Assembly (NCBI GenBank): GCA_027064045.1 | Contig: JAMOQK010000042.1 | Location: 1-41,784, forward strand | Direction: 5' to 3' | From: Sulfurimonas sp. | Lineage (GTDB): Bacteria; Campylobacterota; Campylobacteria; Campylobacterales; Sulfurimonadaceae | Length of the DNA: 41,784 bases | Shown here: one piece after another, positions 9,253 to 17,771 of the stretch | Layout of the letters: each line of letters starts with the position of its first letter | Position numbering within the stretch: position 1 is the stretch's first letter | Position numbers and translations under genes: made by a program | The notes under the pieces: generated by a model | Database searches by the model: none | What the model was told of the DNA's origin: nothing | What the model saw: only the letters and a program-made list of their open reading frames with translations

Positions 9253-9882
9253 ATGAAAATAATAAGCAAATTAACAATTGGCTTAGCTACTGCTGCAGTT
9301 CTTTTCGTTGGTTGTGGTAATGATGCAACACCAGCAAAATCAGAAGTAGTAAAGCCAACAATCAGTGAAGAGTCACTTGGTCTTAGAAAAACGACTCTAA
9401 ATAATGAAGCAGTAGCTCCAGCTAAAACTAGCTATGGTAAAAGTGTTGCTGGTAGTGGATATAAAATCGAAAGAGCATTCCAAGATGCTCCACCGATGAT
9501 TCCACACGATGTAACAGGTATGATACCTATTAAAATTGGTGACAACCAATGTATAGCTTGTCATGCACCAGCTGTTGCTGCGAGTGTAGGTGCTACACCA
9601 TATCCAGCTTCACATATGACTAACTTTAGACCTAAATCTTATGCGATAAAAGGTGAAAACACTTCTAGTGAAACTTTATCTCATATTGATATTGAAAAAG
9701 AGCATAAATTAGTTGGTGCTAGATATAACTGTACACAATGTCATGCTCCTCAGTCTGATGCTAAGTTACCAGTAGCAAACAACTTTACTCCTGATTATAC
9801 AAGTAAAGATGGTGCTCACAGATCTAGTTGGAATGGTACCAAACTTATGGAAGGTATCAATACTTACGAGAATAGTAAATAA
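9253..9882 (+). CDS. napB: Diheme cytochrome c subunit NapB
   Basis: The electron-transfer partner of NapA, with two c-type heme sites, CIACH (100-104) and CTQCH (160-164). His-containing segments between and after them (such as the one at SHMTNF) probably supply distal ligands. The N-terminus has a hydrophobic leader ending LFVGC, with C21 a plausible lipidation site; the -3 residue is Phe, so the lipobox is imperfect. A low-complexity stretch (about 22-65) precedes the heme core, making this longer (209 aa) than the roughly 150-residue gamma NapB. If lipidated, the reductase would be tethered to a membrane rather than soluble. It follows napH by one base. Confidence 0.95.
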   Translation: MKIISKLTIGLATAAVLFVGCGNDATPAKSEVVKPTISEESLGLRKTTLNNEAVAPAKTSYGKSVAGSGYKIERAFQDAPPMIPHDVTGMIPIKIGDNQCIACHAPAVAASVGATPYPASHMTNFRPKSYAIKGENTSSETLSHIDIEKEHKLVGARYNCTQCHAPQSDAKLPVANNFTPDYTSKDGAHRSSWNGTKLMEGINTYENSK

Positions 9883-9885
9883 TCT

Positions 9886-10395
9886 ATGCAGAGAAGAGAG
9901 CTTTTTAGCTTTCTCTCTACATCTATCAAAGATGTGGCAAAGGGAAAGAAAGCTGTTGTTATTAGACCACCATATTATAATAATGAAGATGACTTTGATA
10001 GAGAGTGTCAGAACTGCAATGGTTTGTGTGCCACTTCTTGTCAAGAGCAGATTATAGTTATAGGTGAAGACAAAACACCAACTCTTGATTTATCAACAAA
10101 TGGTTGCACATATTGTGATGATTGTGCAACAGCTTGTGAAAGTGGTGTTTTAGCTTTAGAAAACAAAAAACTTATAAAAGCCAACATTGTGATTGATAAA
10201 AAAAGTTGTTTAAGTTGGCAAGGTGTCATGTGCTTTTCTTGTAAAGATCCTTGTTTAGAAGATGCTATAGACTTTAAAGCTATGTTTATGCCAACTATCG
10301 ACCAAGACAAATGTACGGCATGTGGGTTTTGCATCAGCAGATGTCCAACCAATGCTATAAATATAATAAAGGTAAAAAATGAAAATTCTGACTAA
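9886..10395 (+). CDS. napF: Ferredoxin-type protein NapF
   Basis: A cytoplasmic iron-sulfur protein with no signal peptide. In studied systems NapF interacts with the NapA precursor and helps its maturation. Cysteine groups are C41-x2-C-x3-C-x3-C, C74-x2-C-x2-C-x3-C, C108-x7-C-x2-C-x3-C with the typical WQG, and C143-x2-C-x2-C-x3-CP, enough for four [4Fe-4S] clusters. The first group has three rather than two residues between its second and third Cys, a small departure from the usual spacing. The start follows the napB stop by three bases with only a weak ribosome site, suggesting coupling. The end overlaps napL by 17 bases. Confidence 0.92.
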   Translation: MQRRELFSFLSTSIKDVAKGKKAVVIRPPYYNNEDDFDRECQNCNGLCATSCQEQIIVIGEDKTPTLDLSTNGCTYCDDCATACESGVLALENKKLIKANIVIDKKSCLSWQGVMCFSCKDPCLEDAIDFKAMFMPTIDQDKCTACGFCISRCPTNAINIIKVKNENSD

Positions 10396-11338
10396 GATAG
10401 TTTTATCACTACTTATAACCAGTTCACTTTTTAGTGCAACACCACAAAAACCGATAAAACAATACAAAGCCGATGGTGCGATTATAGATTTAGTGATTAA
10501 AAATGGCAAGTTATATGCTTCTACAAAAGTGAGTATAGTTGATATTTTTGACATAAAAACAAAAAAAATCATTAAGCAAATAAAAGTTCCAAATATAACT
10601 GATTTTATGGGTGATGTAATAACAGCAAAAATATATTCAGTAGATGTATTAGGTGATGAGATACTTATCTTATCTCAAGCAGAACATGGCTACAGAAGTG
10701 TTTATATCTATAAAAATGACAAACTAATCCCTGTTATAACAATAGAAGATAAACTATATATTGCAAAAGCAAAATTTATAGATAAGAACAATATTGTTCT
10801 AGGACTTTTAAGCAATGATATTATCTCTTATAATATCAAAACAAAAAAACAAAATTGGACAATTCAGGCATCTGGTTCAAAATTTTCAAACCTAGCTCTA
10901 AATGAGAAAAAAACTGAAGTGGTTATTTGTGATGAAAGTGGTGATTTACATATACTAAATACAAAAAATGGAAAACTCTTAAAAACACTAACAGGAGAAA
11001 ATCTTGATAATGTTTTTCAAGTTGATTATAAAAATGGTATCATTGCCACTGCAGGTCAAGACAGAAGAGCTGTTATATATAACCTAAAAGATGGTAGTGC
11101 TTATTATAAAACCACAAACTTTTTAATCTATAGTGTTGGTTTATCTCCAAGTGGCAAACTAGCTGGTTATGCAAGTGATGAAAACAATAATGTAACTGTT
11201 TTCAACACATCAACAAAAACAGATATAGGTGTATTTGGTGATAATAAAATGACACTAACAAACATAATTTTCATAAATGAAAATGAATTTTTTGTTGCTA
11301 GTGATGACAAAGTAATCAATTACTATAAAATCAAATAG
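10379..11338 (+). CDS. napL: NapL, periplasmic WD40-like beta-propeller protein of the nap operon
   Basis: A 319-residue protein with a cleavable signal peptide (MKILTKIVLSLLITSSLFSA) followed by repeated four-strand units such as LVIKNGKLYAST, VDYKNGIIATAGQDRRAV and VGLSPSGKLAGYASDENNN, typical of WD40/PQQ-like propellers. NapL is found only in epsilon-type nap operons; a role in full nitrate reductase activity has been reported in Campylobacter, but the mechanism is not settled. The ATG lies inside the end of napF with AAAGG seven bases upstream. A gap of 84 bases separates it from napD, the largest in the operon. Confidence 0.9.
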   Translation: MKILTKIVLSLLITSSLFSATPQKPIKQYKADGAIIDLVIKNGKLYASTKVSIVDIFDIKTKKIIKQIKVPNITDFMGDVITAKIYSVDVLGDEILILSQAEHGYRSVYIYKNDKLIPVITIEDKLYIAKAKFIDKNNIVLGLLSNDIISYNIKTKKQNWTIQASGSKFSNLALNEKKTEVVICDESGDLHILNTKNGKLLKTLTGENLDNVFQVDYKNGIIATAGQDRRAVIYNLKDGSAYYKTTNFLIYSVGLSPSGKLAGYASDENNNVTVFNTSTKTDIGVFGDNKMTLTNIIFINENEFFVASDDKVINYYKIK

Positions 11339-11388
11339 AGTTAATTGAGTAAAAATTACAAAGACAGACTAAAGTATTAAAGATTATA

Positions 11389-11397
11389 TGATAGAAT
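11389..11397 (+). promoter_or_regulatory. Possible internal promoter before napD
   Basis: TGATAGAAT is an extended -10 pattern (TGn followed by TAGAAT) in the 84-base napL-napD gap, predicting a start near 11404 and a leader of about 20 bases that includes the AAGGA ribosome site. This would let napD and the two small genes be made apart from napA. One motif only, so the call is weak. Confidence 0.35.
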
Positions 11398-11422
11398 ATA
11401 CAATAAAAAAAGGATAAGAAAT

Positions 11423-11818
11423 ATGAATATATCAAGTATAGTAGTGCAGTGTTTACCAGAATATGTTGAAGAAGTAGTTGAGAGTTTAAAAAACACTCCA
11501 GAATGTGACTATCATCTACACGACGCAAAAGGTAAAGTTATCATTACAATAGAGGGTAATAGTGTATCTGAAGAGTTAACAAAACTAAGAGTTATAGAAG
11601 CTATCCCACATGTTATAGCTGCAGATATGCAAATGGCATACTCAGAAGATGAACTTGATGAACATATGGAAGTTATAAACAACCGTGATGTTGTACCAAA
11701 AGCATTAAACGAAGATGATATTGATGTTGATAAAGTTGTTTACAATGGTGACTTGAAAAAACGAGAAGATATGGTTGCATTTGCTAAAGAATTTGATGCT
11801 GCAAAAGACAGGGTATAA
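11423..11818 (+). CDS. napD: NapD, nitrate reductase maturation chaperone
   Basis: A small cytoplasmic protein that binds the Tat signal of NapA and restrains export until cofactor is loaded. The N-terminal half matches the family: ISSIVVQCLPEYVEEV, a helix, then GKVIITIEGN and the VIPHV-like segment IEAIPHVIAADMQMAY. E. coli NapD has about 87 residues; this one has 131 because of an acidic tail (about 75-131) of unknown role. AAAGGA precedes the ATG. The next gene follows after two bases. Confidence 0.92.
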   Translation: MNISSIVVQCLPEYVEEVVESLKNTPECDYHLHDAKGKVIITIEGNSVSEELTKLRVIEAIPHVIAADMQMAYSEDELDEHMEVINNRDVVPKALNEDDIDVDKVVYNGDLKKREDMVAFAKEFDAAKDRV

Positions 11819-11820
11819 AG

Positions 11821-12132
11821 ATGGCTGTAACTTTTGAAGCGACTATTAAAATAGACGAAAATGACAACTGGTTTATAAGACTTAGAGATATTCTTGATGA
11901 TAGAGTCGAAGATTGTAAAGACTTAGAAGAGTTCGCACAAAAAGTTGAAAAGCTAGGTGAAGATTATGGTGGACATGTTGATGAAGTAAAATGGTTAAAA
12001 GATGATGATGTTCCAGAAACTGCTATGGATGAGATACGAATGAAGATGGCAGAGCAAAGAGCTGAGATTGAGGAAAAGACTGGTGAGCCTGTAACTCCTT
12101 ATGCTGTAAAAGATGAAGAAGATAAAAAGTAA
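11821..12132 (+). CDS. Small acidic protein downstream of napD, unknown function
   Basis: A 103-residue soluble protein, strongly acidic, with no signal peptide, membrane segment or Cys cluster (one Cys, in VEDCKD). The first half predicts a short beta hairpin (VTFEATIKIDENDNWFIRL) and a helix; the second half is helical and charged (MRMKMAEQRAEIEE-like), ending in a disordered tail. I do not recognise the family. The start is two bases after the napD stop, so it is very likely translated with napD and may belong to nitrate reductase maturation or its regulation. Confidence 0.7.
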   Translation: MAVTFEATIKIDENDNWFIRLRDILDDRVEDCKDLEEFAQKVEKLGEDYGGHVDEVKWLKDDDVPETAMDEIRMKMAEQRAEIEEKTGEPVTPYAVKDEEDKK

Positions 12133-12145
12133 GGTTTTTTAAACA

Positions 12146-12574
12146 GTGATTGCCAAACCTATACAAACAGATACATATTTTACCATTGATGAGATACAAA
12201 AGCATCTAAAAAATGTTGAGTATATCATCATGGCAGCCCCTGCCCCAAGCCACTTTAAGGACACTCCAATACAATTTAGCATTTTTTTAAATACTCAAGA
12301 TAAATTTGATAAAGATATTAAAGATGCAATTTTGGACAAGTTTTTAGATGACTACAAAATCACAAATCCACAAGAGGTTATGAGTCAACTTATGCCTGTT
12401 GGATTTTCCATGAGTACACAAGATACCCCTATGCCACTACTACTAGTTAAGTCACAAGATCAAAAAAGCATACCATATACTATTATGCATGTTATCGACT
12501 TTTTAGGAGATTCTGAAAAATTTTACGAAGCTAAAGTAGATAAACTTACTGGTTGGTCTTACAGTTACAACTAA
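12146..12574 (+). CDS. Hypothetical protein at the end of the nap transcript
   Basis: A 142-residue soluble protein with mixed alpha/beta character and no signal peptide, Cys or known motif. The start is a GTG at 12146, with TAAGG about 11 bases upstream and 13 bases after the preceding stop; no in-frame ATG occurs until well into the sequence. Phrases such as DTPIQFSIFLNTQDKFDKDI and GDSEKFYEAKVDKLTGWSY suggest a compact regulatory or binding domain, but no function can be given. It ends 34 bases before the convergent pepP gene and is the last gene on this strand of the nap block. Confidence 0.65.
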   Translation: MIAKPIQTDTYFTIDEIQKHLKNVEYIIMAAPAPSHFKDTPIQFSIFLNTQDKFDKDIKDAILDKFLDDYKITNPQEVMSQLMPVGFSMSTQDTPMPLLLVKSQDQKSIPYTIMHVIDFLGDSEKFYEAKVDKLTGWSYSYN

Positions 12575-12608
12575 AATCTTGTAACTATACTTTTTTAAAC
12601 TTAAAAAT

Positions 12609-13853
12609 TTATTTTGCGATAGCTTTAGATAGATTTTCATAACCACCTTTAGTTATCAAAATATCATCCTCTATCCGTATCCCTATCCCTCGATATTTTT
12701 TAGGTACATTTTTATCATTTTTATCTATATAAAGTCCAGGCTCTATTGTTAAAACCATTCCCTCTTTAAATTCCAACTCGTTACCATCAGTATCTTTATA
12801 TGGACATTCATCATGCACATCCAACCCCATCCAATGACCTATGCCATGTGGATAATATTTTTTATATTTTTCTTTTTTAATAAGCTTTTTTACACTACCT
12901 TTTAATATGCCAAGCCTGAGCATACCAACAGTTAATAATTCAACTGCTCTTTTTTGTAAATCACTCCTCTTGGCATGTGGCTTTATCATCTCCATCACTT
13001 CAAGCTGAGTAGCTAAAACTAAATCATAAAGCTCTTTTTGAGATTTATTAAACTGACTAACAGCAATAGTTCTTGTGATGTCACTTGCATAATATTCATA
13101 TTCACAACCAGCATCAACTAAAATCAATTCTGTATCTTTTAATGGTTTGTTGTTTTCTATATAATGAAGGGTATTTGCATTATTTGCACATGCCACGATG
13201 GAAGTATAAGCATCACTATAAGCTCCATTTTTCTTAAAAACATACTCTAACTCAGCAAGAAGTTCATACTCGTTTTTTCCAGATTTTGGCATCTCCATCA
13301 AAGAGGTATGAGCTTCTTTTGTAATGTTTATAGCTTTTCTTATCAGCTCTATCTCGGCATGTGACTTTACAAGTCTCATCTTTTGTATAAGTGGTGCTAT
13401 ATTTTTATGAGTAGATAAAGTTTTAGCATATCTTTTTAATATCTTAACTTTTGAATAATCAAGCAAAAAATCAAAATACAATTCTTTTGTAGCTTGTAAA
13501 TACTTTTTTAATTGTACTTCAAAATCATCCATAACTAAGACTTCATCAACTAAAAATCTTTTTTTAGCCTTTTTCTCCCCTAGCCTTTTTCCATTCCAAA
13601 GTTCCTGTTTTTTATCTTTTTTAGCTACAAATAGGATAACTTTTATATCATCTTTTTTCTTCACAATCAGCAAAGCAGACTTATCCTCTTTAAAACCAGT
13701 CATATAGTAAAAATTACTATTTTGCCTAAATGGATATTGTGTGTCATTGGAACGAGTTTTATAACCACTGCTAAAAAGAACAGCAACTGAATTTGAAGAT
13801 AGTTTTTTAGCTAATCTTTTTCTTCTTTTTTTATACTCATTTTCACTTATCAT
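12609..13853 (-). CDS. pepP: Xaa-Pro aminopeptidase (M24 family)
   Basis: A cytoplasmic dinuclear-metal peptidase that removes N-terminal residues ahead of proline. The N-terminal aminopeptidase-P domain covers about residues 1-130 (ISENEYKKRRKRLAKKL at the start). The catalytic pita-bread domain has the metal ligands in order: Asp in LILVDAGCEYEYYASDITRT (two Asp), His in HGIGHWMGLDVHD, Glu in TIEPGLY and Glu in GIRIEDD. I start it at the ATG at 13853, which overlaps the upstream TGA (ATGA); the ATG at 13874 would add seven residues from an overlapping frame. Length is then 414 aa. It is the last gene of a long minus-strand run and holds three GGCATGTG octamers. Confidence 0.92.
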   Translation of the reverse strand: MISENEYKKRRKRLAKKLSSNSVAVLFSSGYKTRSNDTQYPFRQNSNFYYMTGFKEDKSALLIVKKKDDIKVILFVAKKDKKQELWNGKRLGEKKAKKRFLVDEVLVMDDFEVQLKKYLQATKELYFDFLLDYSKVKILKRYAKTLSTHKNIAPLIQKMRLVKSHAEIELIRKAINITKEAHTSLMEMPKSGKNEYELLAELEYVFKKNGAYSDAYTSIVACANNANTLHYIENNKPLKDTELILVDAGCEYEYYASDITRTIAVSQFNKSQKELYDLVLATQLEVMEMIKPHAKRSDLQKRAVELLTVGMLRLGILKGSVKKLIKKEKYKKYYPHGIGHWMGLDVHDECPYKDTDGNELEFKEGMVLTIEPGLYIDKNDKNVPKKYRGIGIRIEDDILITKGGYENLSKAIAK

Positions 13854-14446
13854 TTGCAAACTCCACCAATCCATTTTACACTCTGAGCTATCACTTTTTC
13901 AAGAGCCTTACTCAATGCTTCAACTCCACCATTTGCATCAAGAGTTTTGGCATCTACTCTAGCTTTGAAATTTTGTGTTGCAATCACCTTTGAATTTTTA
14001 CTATCTAAAAGTGTTAATTCAATCACAACACTACAATAAGATTTTGTAGAATCTTCATTAAAATACTGCATAAAATCTTCTATATTTATCTCTAAAATCA
14101 AATCACTTTTAGTTCTTGATTTTGAATTTAAAACACTTTTAAAAAGTTTTGTTGCTCTAATATGATTTAAAAGTTCTGCTCCTACAAAAATATTTGGTGA
14201 CTCAGACCACTGTGCTTGTGAATAAGCATATTGTTTTGTCTCACCCTGTGCATAGTTCATATCTTTTGACATCAAACTACTTTGGCTAAACGGTTGTGCA
14301 ACTTTCAGTGATTTATCTCTGCAAACGCCATCATTTTTAACAAAATTTGGTTTAGATGTTACAATTCTGTATTCAGTGACTGGGGGTACAACTGTGGTAC
14401 ACCCAGATAAAAAAACAATAATTAATAATACTAAAATATACTTCAT
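13850..14446 (-). CDS. Auxiliary lipoprotein of the MCE lipid transporter (PqiC/YmbA-like)
   Basis: A 198-residue outer-membrane-type lipoprotein: the leader MKYILVLLIIVFLSGC ends in a good lipobox (LSGC, mature start at Cys16). The remainder has the pattern of the ABC-type transport auxiliary lipoprotein family: a YRI strand, a central segment with NHIRATKLFKSV, a strand pair in LILEINIEDFMQYF, and a closing helix. In Gram-negative MCE systems such a protein anchors the periplasmic bridge to the outer membrane. It starts two bases after the MCE gene. I recall the same gene set as iamB-iamA-Cj1648-Cj1649 in Campylobacter jejuni. It also resembles LptE-like folds in size, but the neighbours argue for MCE. 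Confidence 0.75.
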   Translation of the reverse strand: MKYILVLLIIVFLSGCTTVVPPVTEYRIVTSKPNFVKNDGVCRDKSLKVAQPFSQSSLMSKDMNYAQGETKQYAYSQAQWSESPNIFVGAELLNHIRATKLFKSVLNSKSRTKSDLILEINIEDFMQYFNEDSTKSYCSVVIELTLLDSKNSKVIATQNFKARVDAKTLDANGGVEALSKALEKVIAQSVKWIGGVCK

Positions 14447-14448
14447 AT

Positions 14449-15423
14449 CTATTTTTCTCCTGGACCTTTTTTGATAGCTTCATGCTTATAAAGTATGTCA
14501 CTAGGACTTCTATTGTACTGATTTAGAGTACCATCTAGCCTAATCATAAGTTGTTGCATCTCTAAGAGTGTATTGTTGAGTGTAGGTACAACATTACCAG
14601 CTATATCTTTAAAATTAAATTCTCCACTTGCCACAGCTCTTTTTATCTCATCCATAGAACTTCTAATACCAAGATAACTATTCATAATAGAAGCAAAAGA
14701 GTTGGAAATTTTATCTTCCCACGAAACACTTTTATTTACAAGATTTTCTATTTTAGGCATCATAATATCCATCTTTTTAGTTGCACTGTCCAGATTAGCC
14801 ATTGAACTTTGAAAATGTTTTATAGTTTCGTTATCCAATACTTGTTGCATTTTATCCATAAAAACAGCACTTCTTGAGAGAAGAAGTGCTATCTGTTTTT
14901 GGTTTTCATCATTTAAAAGTTTTTCAGTTGCGCTGAGTGTTTTTGATAGTTTTGTTGAAACTGTTCCTAAAGACTTTTCAAACCTATCAAAAAATGATGG
15001 TTGAGTTTTTATAACAGGATATTTTTCACCAGCTTTTACTACTAATGGTGGCGCACCATTATCTCCCAAACTAAGATTTATATAACTCAGCCCTGTAATA
15101 CCTTGAGATGTAAGTTTTGCCACAGTATCGGACTTGATTGGAGTTGATTTTAAAATGGTTACTAAAACTTCAACTTGCTCTGTATTTTTTGGATTTATTC
15201 TAAGTTCAGTAACTTTACCAACTGTTATACCTCTGTATTTCACAGGTGAATCTATATTTAATCCAAGAACAGACTCATTAAAATGTATATAATATTTTGT
15301 AGTTTCATTTTCAGCTGTAGGTTTAAGCAACCAATAGGTAAAACCAAACATCAATAAAATTCCAAATAGAACTAAAAATCCAATAAATGTATAATTTACT
15401 TTATTATTCAAATTTATCTCCAA
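14449..15423 (-). CDS. mlaD: MCE-domain periplasmic lipid-binding subunit (MlaD-like)
   Basis: A single N-terminal membrane helix (about residues 12-32) anchors a periplasmic protein. The MCE domain (about 42-115) has the family core: SVLGLNIDSPVKYRGITVG, then IKSDTVAKLTSQGITGLSYI. A long helical C-terminus (about 140-310) follows, suggesting a needle or coiled bundle rather than the short MlaD of E. coli. MCE rings shuttle phospholipid between inner and outer membranes together with a permease (MlaE) and ATPase (MlaF), both encoded just upstream. It overlaps the ATPase gene by 20 bases. The direction of lipid transport cannot be read from sequence. Confidence 0.88.
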   Translation of the reverse strand: MEINLNNKVNYTFIGFLVLFGILLMFGFTYWLLKPTAENETTKYYIHFNESVLGLNIDSPVKYRGITVGKVTELRINPKNTEQVEVLVTILKSTPIKSDTVAKLTSQGITGLSYINLSLGDNGAPPLVVKAGEKYPVIKTQPSFFDRFEKSLGTVSTKLSKTLSATEKLLNDENQKQIALLLSRSAVFMDKMQQVLDNETIKHFQSSMANLDSATKKMDIMMPKIENLVNKSVSWEDKISNSFASIMNSYLGIRSSMDEIKRAVASGEFNFKDIAGNVVPTLNNTLLEMQQLMIRLDGTLNQYNRSPSDILYKHEAIKKGPGEK

Positions 15424-16147
15424 AAAAAGTTTGTATAAATTTACTTTTTACTGAGGAAATATTATCCAAAGTTCCCTCGTAAGCAATTTTTTTTTCATCT
15501 ATAATCGCTACACGGTCGAGTGTATCATAAATAGACTGCAAATCATGTGAAACCATAATAATTGTCAATCCCAACAACTCTCTCAAATTCAAAATCAAAT
15601 CATCAAAATCTCTAGCTGAAATAGGATCAAGTCCACTTGTTGGTTCATCTAAAAAAACAAGTTTAGGATCCATAGCTAAAGCTCTGGCAAGTCCAGCTTT
15701 TTTTTTCATCCCTCCACTAATTTGAGATGGATAAAGGATGGCATCTGATGATTTTAAACCAACCAGATTTATTTTAAAAGCTACTATTTCATCTATCATT
15801 TTTTTTGAAAGATTTGTATATTCTTTTAACGGAAGTTCGATATTTTGAGCCAAAGTAAGTGATGAGAACAAAGCTCCAGCTTGAAACAAAACACCCCATT
15901 CCTGTCTTAATTTTTGAGCTTCATTATGTTTTATGGTGTTTAAGTCATGCCCTAAAACTTTGATAATTCCACCAGAAAACTCTTGAAGCATAACCATCTC
16001 ACGAAGCAAAGTTGTTTTACCACATCCACTAGGACCTAAAAGTCCATAAATCTCACCCTCATTTATGGTTAAGTTTAATCCATCATGAACCACTCTCTCA
16101 CCAAAAATAGTTTTAACCCCATCAACTTCTATAAATGGATTCATCAT
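15404..16147 (-). CDS. mlaF: ABC transporter ATPase of the MCE lipid-transport system (MlaF/IamA-like)
   Basis: A 247-residue cytoplasmic ATPase. Walker A is GPSGCGKTT (38-46), the signature is SGGMKKKAGLARAL, Walker B is LVFLDEPTSGLDP and the switch His is in MVSHD. It powers the MlaE-like permease encoded immediately upstream. The start ATG overlaps the permease TGA by four bases, and the 3' end overlaps the MCE gene. Two runs of nine A occur in the coding strand, giving Lys codons (in GGMKKKAG and IDEKKIA). The Campylobacter orthologue is known as iamA (invasion-associated marker), by memory. Confidence 0.92.
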   Translation of the reverse strand: MMNPFIEVDGVKTIFGERVVHDGLNLTINEGEIYGLLGPSGCGKTTLLREMVMLQEFSGGIIKVLGHDLNTIKHNEAQKLRQEWGVLFQAGALFSSLTLAQNIELPLKEYTNLSKKMIDEIVAFKINLVGLKSSDAILYPSQISGGMKKKAGLARALAMDPKLVFLDEPTSGLDPISARDFDDLILNLRELLGLTIIMVSHDLQSIYDTLDRVAIIDEKKIAYEGTLDNISSVKSKFIQTFFGDKFE

Positions 16148-17265
16148 ATCCCCAAATTTGTAAAAGCAATAGAAAAAACTGCATCACACACTATAACTGC
16201 AAAGATAGATTCAACAACACTTTTAGTTGTATTAAAACCTATACTTTGAGTATCATCTTTTACCATCATACCCCTATAAATACCTATAGAAGCTATCAAA
16301 AATGCAAAAAAAGGTCCTTTAACTATACCTACAAAAAAATGTTTCGCAGCTACAACCTCGCCAAACCTATCTAAAAACATATTAACACTTATATGTAAAC
16401 TAATATTTGAGACAACCATACCACCAATTATCCCCATCATATCTGATACAAATATCAAGATGGGCATAGCTATCATAAGCGCAATAATTCTAGGTAATAC
16501 TAAAAAAACATATGGATCAAATCCCATAGTTTTCATAGCATCTAACTCTTGAGTTATCTTCATCGCTCCAATTTGCGCTGCAAATGCAGAACCACTTCTA
16601 CCTGCTATAACAATAGCTGTAATCAAGGGTGCTAACTCTCGAAAAATAGAGATACCAAGCATATCTACTATAAAAATATTTGCCCCATAAATTTTGAGTT
16701 GAAAAGCTGATTGATAAGCCACCACAAGACCAATCAAAAAACTGGTTAATGCCACGATACCTAAAGCTCTTACAGCACTCTCATTTATCTCAAAAGCTAT
16801 CTCTTTATATCTTATATTTTTTAATTTTTTTAGATATATCATTTTTGTAGCAAAAAGTTTACCCATAAAAGCCATAAAAGAGATAAAACCCAAATAGTTT
16901 GAATATGCTGATTTACCTACGGAGTAAACAAAACTTTGTTTTTCTATTTTGGGGATGGGTAATAAATGTGGATTTTGATTTTGAACTAATTTTAAAGTTC
17001 CAAGTGTATCTTTGTTAGAACAAAGTATATCTACTTTTATTCCTTTTGAAGTCATTTTCTTTTTTAAATCTTCTATAAAAAGTGCTGCAGCAGTATCAAA
17101 AAGTTTACTTTTATATAGATTTACCTCAACCTTTTTGACAAACTTAAAATCTACATTTAAAACTTGTTTTTCATAAGATGAAATTGTATAAAGATTAAAC
17201 TCTCCCCTAAATTCAAAGGAGAGTTTATCATCAAAAGAACTAATATTTAAAAGAGGTTCCATCAT
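16144..17265 (-). CDS. mlaE: MlaE-type permease with N-terminal STAS-like domain (IamB-like)
   Basis: The membrane subunit of the MCE lipid transporter. Residues 1 to about 105 form a STAS-like cytoplasmic domain (FRGEFNLYTISSYEKQV, then VEVNLYKSKLFDTAAALFIEDL). The MlaE permease domain follows, with about five helices and the conserved QIGAMKITQELDAMKTMGFDP stretch. In E. coli the STAS part is the separate protein MlaB; here it is fused, so no mlaB gene is expected. It starts 11 bases after cheW, with no strong ribosome site, and its stop overlaps the ATPase gene. Sharing a transcript with cheW looks like operon packing rather than a functional link. Confidence 0.88.
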   Translation of the reverse strand: MMEPLLNISSFDDKLSFEFRGEFNLYTISSYEKQVLNVDFKFVKKVEVNLYKSKLFDTAAALFIEDLKKKMTSKGIKVDILCSNKDTLGTLKLVQNQNPHLLPIPKIEKQSFVYSVGKSAYSNYLGFISFMAFMGKLFATKMIYLKKLKNIRYKEIAFEINESAVRALGIVALTSFLIGLVVAYQSAFQLKIYGANIFIVDMLGISIFRELAPLITAIVIAGRSGSAFAAQIGAMKITQELDAMKTMGFDPYVFLVLPRIIALMIAMPILIFVSDMMGIIGGMVVSNISLHISVNMFLDRFGEVVAAKHFFVGIVKGPFFAFLIASIGIYRGMMVKDDTQSIGFNTTKSVVESIFAVIVCDAVFSIAFTNLGI

Positions 17266-17276
17266 GCTAAGATATT

Positions 17277-17771
17277 TTAGAAATCTCTCTCTAATAATTT
17301 ATTAACTTTTAGTATAGTTAAAATTTTATCTTCTTGTTTACCAACACCATCAATCATACTTTCATCACCAACCATAGTATCTGGTGCTGGTCCTATATCC
17401 TCTTTTTTAATTCTAATCGCCATTGTTAATCTGTCTATAACAAATCCAGCAACTTCATCACCCTGTTTTAGAACAAAAAAGCGAGTTTCGTCACTGTGTT
17501 TTTTAGGCGTCAAACCAAACTTTATACGAAGATCAATCAACGGAATAACTGAACCACGAAGATTGAAAACACCAACTACATAAGCTGGAGTTTGAGGAAC
17601 TCTTGTCCATTCAATAGGCTTTATAATCTCTTGAATACTCAAAATTGGAACAGCATATTCCTCTTCACCAATGATAAATCCAACTAACTGAACTATATTA
17701 TCTGACTGATCAAGTGTTTCACTTTGTTGATTACTTTGTTTGTTAATAATCTCTTTTAATTTATCACTCAT
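17277..17771 (-). CDS. cheW: Chemotaxis coupling protein CheW
   Basis: A 164-residue cytoplasmic adaptor that links chemoreceptors to CheA. It has the complete CheW fold: VGFIIGEEEYAVPILSIQEI, then VPQTPAYVVGVFNLRGSVIPLIDL (the receptor/CheA-binding core) and GFVIDRLTMAIRI. A Gln/Asn-rich N-terminal extension of about 25 residues comes first. The ATG shares a base with the cheA stop, so the two are translationally coupled. The order cheV-cheA-cheW is the standard Campylobacterota cluster. Confidence 0.96.
   Translation of the reverse strand: MSDKLKEIINKQSNQQSETLDQSDNIVQLVGFIIGEEEYAVPILSIQEIIKPIEWTRVPQTPAYVVGVFNLRGSVIPLIDLRIKFGLTPKKHSDETRFFVLKQGDEVAGFVIDRLTMAIRIKKEDIGPAPDTMVGDESMIDGVGKQEDKILTILKVNKLLERDF

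Noticed and set aside
12575..12608. Rho-independent terminator at the end of the nap block
   Set aside because: Only an A/T-rich stretch is present; no convincing GC-containing stem was found.
15488..15705. Two runs of nine A (coding strand) in the MlaF-like gene as phase-variable tracts
   Set aside because: They encode Lys where the protein reads normally, and such runs are common at this base composition; phase variation in this phylum mostly uses G tracts.
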